Shown: positions 60,361 through 64,000 of the stretch, in pieces
Numbering within the stretch: position 1 is the first letter of the stretch
How the letters are laid out: the number at the start of each line of letters is the position of its first letter
Assembly (NCBI GenBank): GCA_038230835.1
Contig: JBBRMM010000001.1
Location: 62,001 to 126,000, forward strand
From: DASUHT01 sp038230835
GTDB taxonomy: Bacteria > Actinomycetota > Thermoleophilia > Gaiellales > JAICJC01
Length of the DNA: 64,000 nt
Reading direction: 5' to 3'
The notes under the pieces: model-generated
Told to the model about the DNA's origin: nothing
Seen by the model: the letters and a program-made list of their open reading frames with translations, nothing else
Databases searched by the model: none
Position numbers and translations under genes: made by a program

Positions 60361-62372
60361 ACGACGCCCAGCGGGTGTTCGAGTTGCGGCAGGCGATCGA
60401 CGAGGCCAATCATCGCTACTTCGTGCTCGACCAGCCGAGCATCACCGACGCCGAGTACGACACGCTGATCCGGGAGCTGCGCGAGATCGAGACGCGGGCG
60501 CCGGACCTGATCACCACCGACTCGCCCACGCAGCGGGTGGGTGCGCTGCCCTCAGCCGAGTTCGCGTCGGTCGCGCACCTGCAGCCGATGCTCTCGCTGG
60601 CCAACGCCCGCAGCGACGACGAACTGCTTGCGTGGGCAGCACGCGCCGAACGCGGTGTCGGCGGCGAGCCCATCGACTGGGTGGTGGAGCCCAAGATCGA
60701 CGGGCTCGCGATCTCGCTGGTCTACCGGGATGGGGTGTTCATGCGCGGAGCGACCCGTGGCGACGGCATCCATGGCGAGGATGTCACCCCCAACCTGCGG
60801 ACGATCGGGAGCATTCCCCTGCGCCTGCGGCTCGCCGAGGGCGAGATTGCTCCGGCCGTGGTCGAGGTGCGCGGCGAGGTGTACCTGCCGCTCGAGGGCT
60901 TCGCGCGGGTCAACGAGGAGCGGGCTGCGGCGGGCTTGCCGACGTTCATGAATCCGCGCAACTCGGCGGCCGGCTCGCTGCGCCAGAAGGATCCTGCGGC
61001 GACCGCCTCGCGGCCCCTGCAGATGTGGTCGTACGGGATCGGGTACTCGGAGGGGCTCGAGTTGGCTTCCCACGTGGACGCGCTCGAGTGGATGCGGAGG
61101 CATGGCTTTCGGGTGTCGTCGCAGACCACGACCCACGACTCCGTGTCCGCCGCACTCGCGGCGTGTCACGCCTGGGAGCTCCGTCGGGCAGAGCTCGACT
61201 ACGACATCGACGGCGCGGTGGTCAAGGTGTCCTCCTTCGACCAGCAGCGCCGCCTGGGCGAGGTGAGCCGCGATCCCCGGTGGGCGATCGCGTTCAAGTT
61301 CGCGCCGACCACCGCCATCACCGTGCTGCGCGACATCGGCGTCAACGTCGGCCGCACCGGGGCGCTGAACCCCTTCGCGGTGCTGGAGCCGGTGGTGGTC
61401 GGCGGTGTCACCGTGTCAATGGCCACGCTGCACAACGAGGAGGACATCAACCGCAAGGACATCCGGATCGGCGACACGGTGATCGTCCAGCGGGCCGGCG
61501 ACGTGATCCCGCAGGTGGTCGGCCCGCACCTGGCCGACGGCTCCGAGCGCAATCCGCCGTGGCGGATGCCGACCCACTGTCCGCGCTGTGGGACGGCGGT
61601 CGAGAAGCCACCCGGCGAGGTCAAGCATCGCTGTCCCAACCGGGCCTGCCCCGGACGTGGGTTCGAGCAGTTGACGCATTTCGTGTCCCGGGCGGCGATG
61701 GACATCGACGGCGTCGGCGAGAAGCTCGTCAGGCGGCTGGTCGAGGCCGGCCTGGTCGCGCAGCCGCAGGAGTTCTACCGGCTGACCGTCGATGATCTGC
61801 TGGCGTTGGACGGCTTCCAGCAGCGGTCAGCCGAGAACGTGATCAGTTCGATCGAGGCGTCGCGGGCGCGGCCGTTCGGCCGCGTGCTGTTCGCGCTCGG
61901 GATCGCGCACGTGGGCGACGTGAACGCCCAGCTACTGGCCGACGCCTTCGGGTCGATGCGGGAACTGCTCGAAGCGACGCCCGACCAGATCGCGGAGGTG
62001 GAGGGCATCGGGCCGGTGATCGCAGAGTCGGTGGCGGGGTGGCTGGCCGACCCCGAGAACCGGGCGGTGGTCGATGCGCTGACCGCCGCGGGGCTCCAGA
62101 TGACCGGATCGCGGCGCGCCACACGGCCTCCCGCCGGGCCGCTGGCAGGCCGGACGGTCGTGGTCACCGGGACGATCGACGGCCACACGCGGGAGTCCAT
62201 CGGCGAGTACCTGGGCGAGCGCGGTGCCAGGGTCACGAACACGATCTCGGCTTCCACCGACTACCTGCTGGCTGGTGCCGGCGGCGGCTCCAAACGCGCC
62301 AGGGCCGAGAAGCTGGGAGTCCCGGTGGTCGATCTGGGAGAGCTCGAGCGGATCATCTCGGCCGGTGCCTGA
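60357..62372 (+). CDS. ligA: NAD-dependent DNA ligase LigA
   Basis: A 671-residue replicative ligase that seals nicks with NAD. In order: domain Ia, the adenylation domain with nucleophile Lys113 in EPKIDGLAISLVY, the OB fold, a four-Cys zinc finger (CPRCGTAVEKPPGEVKHRC then RACPG), helix-hairpin-helix motifs (GIAHVGDVNAQLLADAFGSM, VEGIGPVIAESV) and a C-terminal BRCT domain (LAGRTVVVTGTIDGHTRESI). The last 20 bp overlap the end of the convergent ThrRS gene. Confidence 0.97.
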   Translation: MNDAQRVFELRQAIDEANHRYFVLDQPSITDAEYDTLIRELREIETRAPDLITTDSPTQRVGALPSAEFASVAHLQPMLSLANARSDDELLAWAARAERGVGGEPIDWVVEPKIDGLAISLVYRDGVFMRGATRGDGIHGEDVTPNLRTIGSIPLRLRLAEGEIAPAVVEVRGEVYLPLEGFARVNEERAAAGLPTFMNPRNSAAGSLRQKDPAATASRPLQMWSYGIGYSEGLELASHVDALEWMRRHGFRVSSQTTTHDSVSAALAACHAWELRRAELDYDIDGAVVKVSSFDQQRRLGEVSRDPRWAIAFKFAPTTAITVLRDIGVNVGRTGALNPFAVLEPVVVGGVTVSMATLHNEEDINRKDIRIGDTVIVQRAGDVIPQVVGPHLADGSERNPPWRMPTHCPRCGTAVEKPPGEVKHRCPNRACPGRGFEQLTHFVSRAAMDIDGVGEKLVRRLVEAGLVAQPQEFYRLTVDDLLALDGFQQRSAENVISSIEASRARPFGRVLFALGIAHVGDVNAQLLADAFGSMRELLEATPDQIAEVEGIGPVIAESVAGWLADPENRAVVDALTAAGLQMTGSRRATRPPAGPLAGRTVVVTGTIDGHTRESIGEYLGERGARVTNTISASTDYLLAGAGGGSKRARAEKLGVPVVDLGELERIISAGA

Positions 62373-63561
62373 CAGCGTCGGCGATCCGTTCGGCGGCACC
62401 CGCGGCCGGGGCGCTCCAGCGCGCGTCGGGGCGCTCGCGCACGGCGACCTCGCCCGAGCTCGCCTCGCGGTCGCCGATGACGGCGACGAACGGCACCCGA
62501 AGCCGCTCGGCTTCGCGAATCCGGCCTCCCAGCGGGCCGCCGCGGTGATCCGCCTCGGCGCGGACGCCGGCGAGCCGGAGTTGGGCCACGAGCTCCTCCG
62601 CGCGCCCGCGATGGCGATCGGCGATCGGTAGCACGAGCGACTGGACCGGAGCGAGCCAGCCCGGTAGGTCACCGTCGAGATGCTCGAGCAGGATGGCCAG
62701 GAACCGCTCGAGCGAGCCCATGATCGCTCGGTGGACGATCACCGGCCGGTGATCCGCACCGCTCGCACTCACGTAGGTGAGTGCGAACCGATCGGCCATC
62801 GTGTAGTCGATCTGGACCGTGCCCATCTGCCACGAGCGGCCCAGCGAGTCGTCCAGGTGAAGGTCGATCTTTGGACCGTAGAAGGCACCGTCGCCGGGGT
62901 TCACCGAGTAGTCGAACCCGTGTCGCTCGAGCGCGGCGGCAAGCGCGCCTTCGGCGGCATCCCATTGCTCCTCGGAGCCGATCCGCGGTGCCGGCCGGGT
63001 GGACAGCTCGAGCCGCGGCGCCAGATCGAACAGGCGGTAGACGTCGGCAGCGAACGCGAGGCAGTTGTCGATCTCGCCGGGAAGCTGCTCGTCGGTGCAG
63101 AAGATATGGGCGTCGTCGATCACGAACGCACGCGCTCGCAGCAGCCCGTTGACGGCACCCGAGTGCTCGTTTCGGTGGACGAGTCCGGCTTCGGCGAGGC
63201 GTAACGGGAGCTCGCGGTGGCCGCGCGGGCGGCTGCGGTAGAGCTCGATGTGTCCAGGACAGTTCATCGGCTTCACACCGCGCTCTCGGTCGCCGTCGGC
63301 GATCACGAACATCTGTTCCCGGAACTTCTCCCAGTGACCGGACTGCTTCCACAGATCGGCGTCGTAGATCAGTGGGGTGCGCACCTCCAGGTAGCCCCGC
63401 GCCGCGTTCAGCTCTCGCCAGGCGGCGATCAGCCCGTTCCACACGACCACGCCGCGCGGCTGCCACATCACCTGAGCGGGTGCGTGCGGACTGAACGAGA
63501 ACAGGTCGAGCTCGCGACCGATCGCTCGGTGGTCGCGCGGGTGGTGTGACTCGTCGTGCAT
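62353..63561 (-). CDS. thrS: short threonyl-tRNA synthetase without TGS and editing domains
   Basis: A 402-residue class II aminoacyl-tRNA synthetase. The catalytic domain has the zinc Cys in KPMNCPGHIELY, motif 2 (GLVHRNEHSG) with its His/Glu neighbours, GDGAFYGPKIDLHLDDSLGR and motif 3 around VIVHRAIMGSLERFLAILLE. The C-terminal anticodon-binding domain (QSLVLPIADRHRGRAEELVA) follows. The usual N-terminal 230-240 residues are absent: the gene opens directly with HRAIGRELDLFSFSPHAPAQ, the start of the catalytic part. It would charge tRNA-Thr but could not remove Ser. Start ATG 63561 with GAGAGGAG upstream. A Thr-rich leader ORF precedes it. Confidence 0.9.
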   Translation of the reverse strand: MHDESHHPRDHRAIGRELDLFSFSPHAPAQVMWQPRGVVVWNGLIAAWRELNAARGYLEVRTPLIYDADLWKQSGHWEKFREQMFVIADGDRERGVKPMNCPGHIELYRSRPRGHRELPLRLAEAGLVHRNEHSGAVNGLLRARAFVIDDAHIFCTDEQLPGEIDNCLAFAADVYRLFDLAPRLELSTRPAPRIGSEEQWDAAEGALAAALERHGFDYSVNPGDGAFYGPKIDLHLDDSLGRSWQMGTVQIDYTMADRFALTYVSASGADHRPVIVHRAIMGSLERFLAILLEHLDGDLPGWLAPVQSLVLPIADRHRGRAEELVAQLRLAGVRAEADHRGGPLGGRIREAERLRVPFVAVIGDREASSGEVAVRERPDARWSAPAAGAAERIADAVRHRPR

Positions 63562-63607
63562 GGCGGCTCCTCTCGCGTGGAGTGGGTCCGGCATGCCCGC
63601 GCGTCCA

Positions 63608-63660
63608 CCGGCAGGCCGCCGGATGGAAGGGCCGCACTCCGCCGGTACGGCGAGGTGCGG
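63608..63660 (-). promoter_or_regulatory. hairpin region of a possible thrS attenuator
   Basis: Directly after the leader stop, the minus strand folds as a hairpin over 63632-63660 (CCGCACCTCGCCG with CGGCGGAGTGCGG, two bulges). A second stem CCGGC-GGCCT-GCCGG lies at 63608-63622. The GGCGGC within these could instead pair with GCCGCC next to the thrS start codon, so the folds are mutually exclusive. No T tract is seen, so control at translation is more likely than transcription termination. Confidence 0.4.
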
Positions 63661-63738
63661 CTAGCGGGTTGTGGTCGTCGAAGCGCGTGCGGCGTCCGGC
63701 GCGGGTGCTGCTGCGACGGGCGGTGCGGCGACGATCAT
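63661..63738 (-). CDS. candidate threonine leader peptide upstream of thrS
   Basis: A 25-codon ORF whose last residues before TAG are Ala-Ser-Thr-Thr-Thr-Thr-Arg, encoded by ACG ACC ACA ACC. It lies 99 nt upstream of the threonyl-tRNA synthetase start on the same strand. Runs of the cognate codon are the hallmark of amino acid attenuators: when charged tRNA-Thr is scarce, the ribosome would stall here and change the downstream fold. A TATCGT box 6 nt before its ATG suggests a leaderless start. Role inferred. Confidence 0.6.
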   Translation of the reverse strand: MIVAAPPVAAAPAPDAARASTTTTR

Positions 63739-63750
63739 GCGCTCACGATA

Positions 63751-63771
63751 GCGGCCGCGGGCCGCGGCCGC
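63751..63771. repeat. 21 bp GC palindrome
   Basis: GCGGCCGCGG and its complement flank a single central base between the carboxypeptidase stop and the Thr leader ORF. It may end the upstream transcript. Confidence 0.4.
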
Positions 63772-63788
63772 CAGCGGCTGAATGGATG

Positions 63789-64000
63789 TCACGAAGGCCG
63801 GGACGCCGCCAGTAGCTGGCAGATCCGATCCTGCAGCCGGTAGGCCGCGAGCACGTCGATCGCCGGCCGGTTCATCACCATCGAGAACAGCAGCCGGTGC
63901 CCGTTGGCCGCGGTGACATAGCCGGAGAGCGCCGAGGCGTCGTCGAGCGTGCCGGTCTTGGCCTGCACGTCGCGGTAGGCCGGGCCGGAGGTCATCCGAT
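63789..64000 (-). CDS. dacB: D-alanyl-D-alanine carboxypeptidase, C-terminal part (PBP4 type), cut by window end
   Basis: The visible 70 residues hold the KTG active-site motif in QAKTGTLDDASALSGYVTAA and the following strand HRLLFSMVMN, as in class C penicillin-binding proteins (DacB/PBP4) that trim peptidoglycan. The 5' part lies beyond base 64000. The frame is open to the edge; the internal Met near 63995 is not the start. Transcribed toward thrS. Confidence 0.8.
   Translation of the reverse strand, partial: RMTSGPAYRDVQAKTGTLDDASALSGYVTAANGHRLLFSMVMNRPAIDVLAAYRLQDRICQLLAASRPS

Noticed and set aside
63562..63788. T-box riboswitch upstream of thrS
   Set aside because: No antiterminator core like TGGNACCGCG, no specifier-loop layout and no intrinsic terminator with a T run.

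Overview
This 64 kb window is high-GC bacterial DNA, densely coding, with many GTG and TTG starts, very short intergenic gaps and several start codons placed 6-8 nt after a TANNNT box (likely leaderless mRNAs). The ribosomal and RNA polymerase genes, the SARP/BTAD regulator, CsoR and the zinc-binding forms of L33, L36, S14 and S4 fit Actinomycetota. The fused BTAD-propeller-binding-protein regulator and multidomain cyclase-ATPase suggest a deep lineage such as Thermoleophilia (Solirubrobacterales/Gaiellales). That placement is inference from gene content; no 16S rRNA gene or tRNA gene is visible.

Layout. 1-9.0 kb is accessory: a frameshifted membrane-anchored SARP regulator with a periplasmic-binding-like C-terminus, a stretch of gene remnants, a CsoR-controlled copper ATPase operon, and a few single genes (VOC, secreted HExxE-type protein, DUF2277, DUF1697). 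9.2-13.2 kb carries rpmG-secE-nusG and rplK-rplA-rplJ-rplL, split after nusG by a 720 bp repeat-filled spacer. 13.3-22.5 kb interrupts the usual rplL-rpoB junction with an NlpC/P60 hydrolase, a five-gene dipeptide ABC transporter operon, a lipoprotein and an MFS exporter. 22.7-30.9 kb is rpoB-rpoC; RpoC carries a roughly 200-residue insertion. An antisense, frameshifted cyclase-ATPase regulator lies between rpoC and rpsL. 34.8-55.0 kb is one nearly continuous str-S10-spc-alpha cluster (rpsL to rplQ, with secY, adk, map and rpoA). Most neighbours overlap by 1-4 nt, and infA is missing from its normal place. L22, S3, S5 and L15 all have long low-complexity tails.

55.0-64.0 kb holds a NIPSNAP-like protein, truA, surE, a secreted repeat protein, an APC permease, a cupredoxin lipoprotein, a HAD phosphatase, ligA, a short threonyl-tRNA synthetase lacking its N-terminal domains, and the 3' end of a D-Ala-D-Ala carboxypeptidase.

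The most interesting signals are in non-coding DNA: a 25-codon leader ORF with four consecutive Thr codons just upstream of the threonyl-tRNA synthetase gene; a 165 bp segment closed by 18 bp perfect inverted repeats and rich in internal stems upstream of the APC permease; an 84 bp tandem array and a second palindromic repeat family between nusG and rplK, with another copy after rpoC; a 16 bp perfect hairpin formed by the end of nusG itself; and a CsoR-type operator at copA. Two regulatory genes contain frameshifts that could be real decay or sequencing error.
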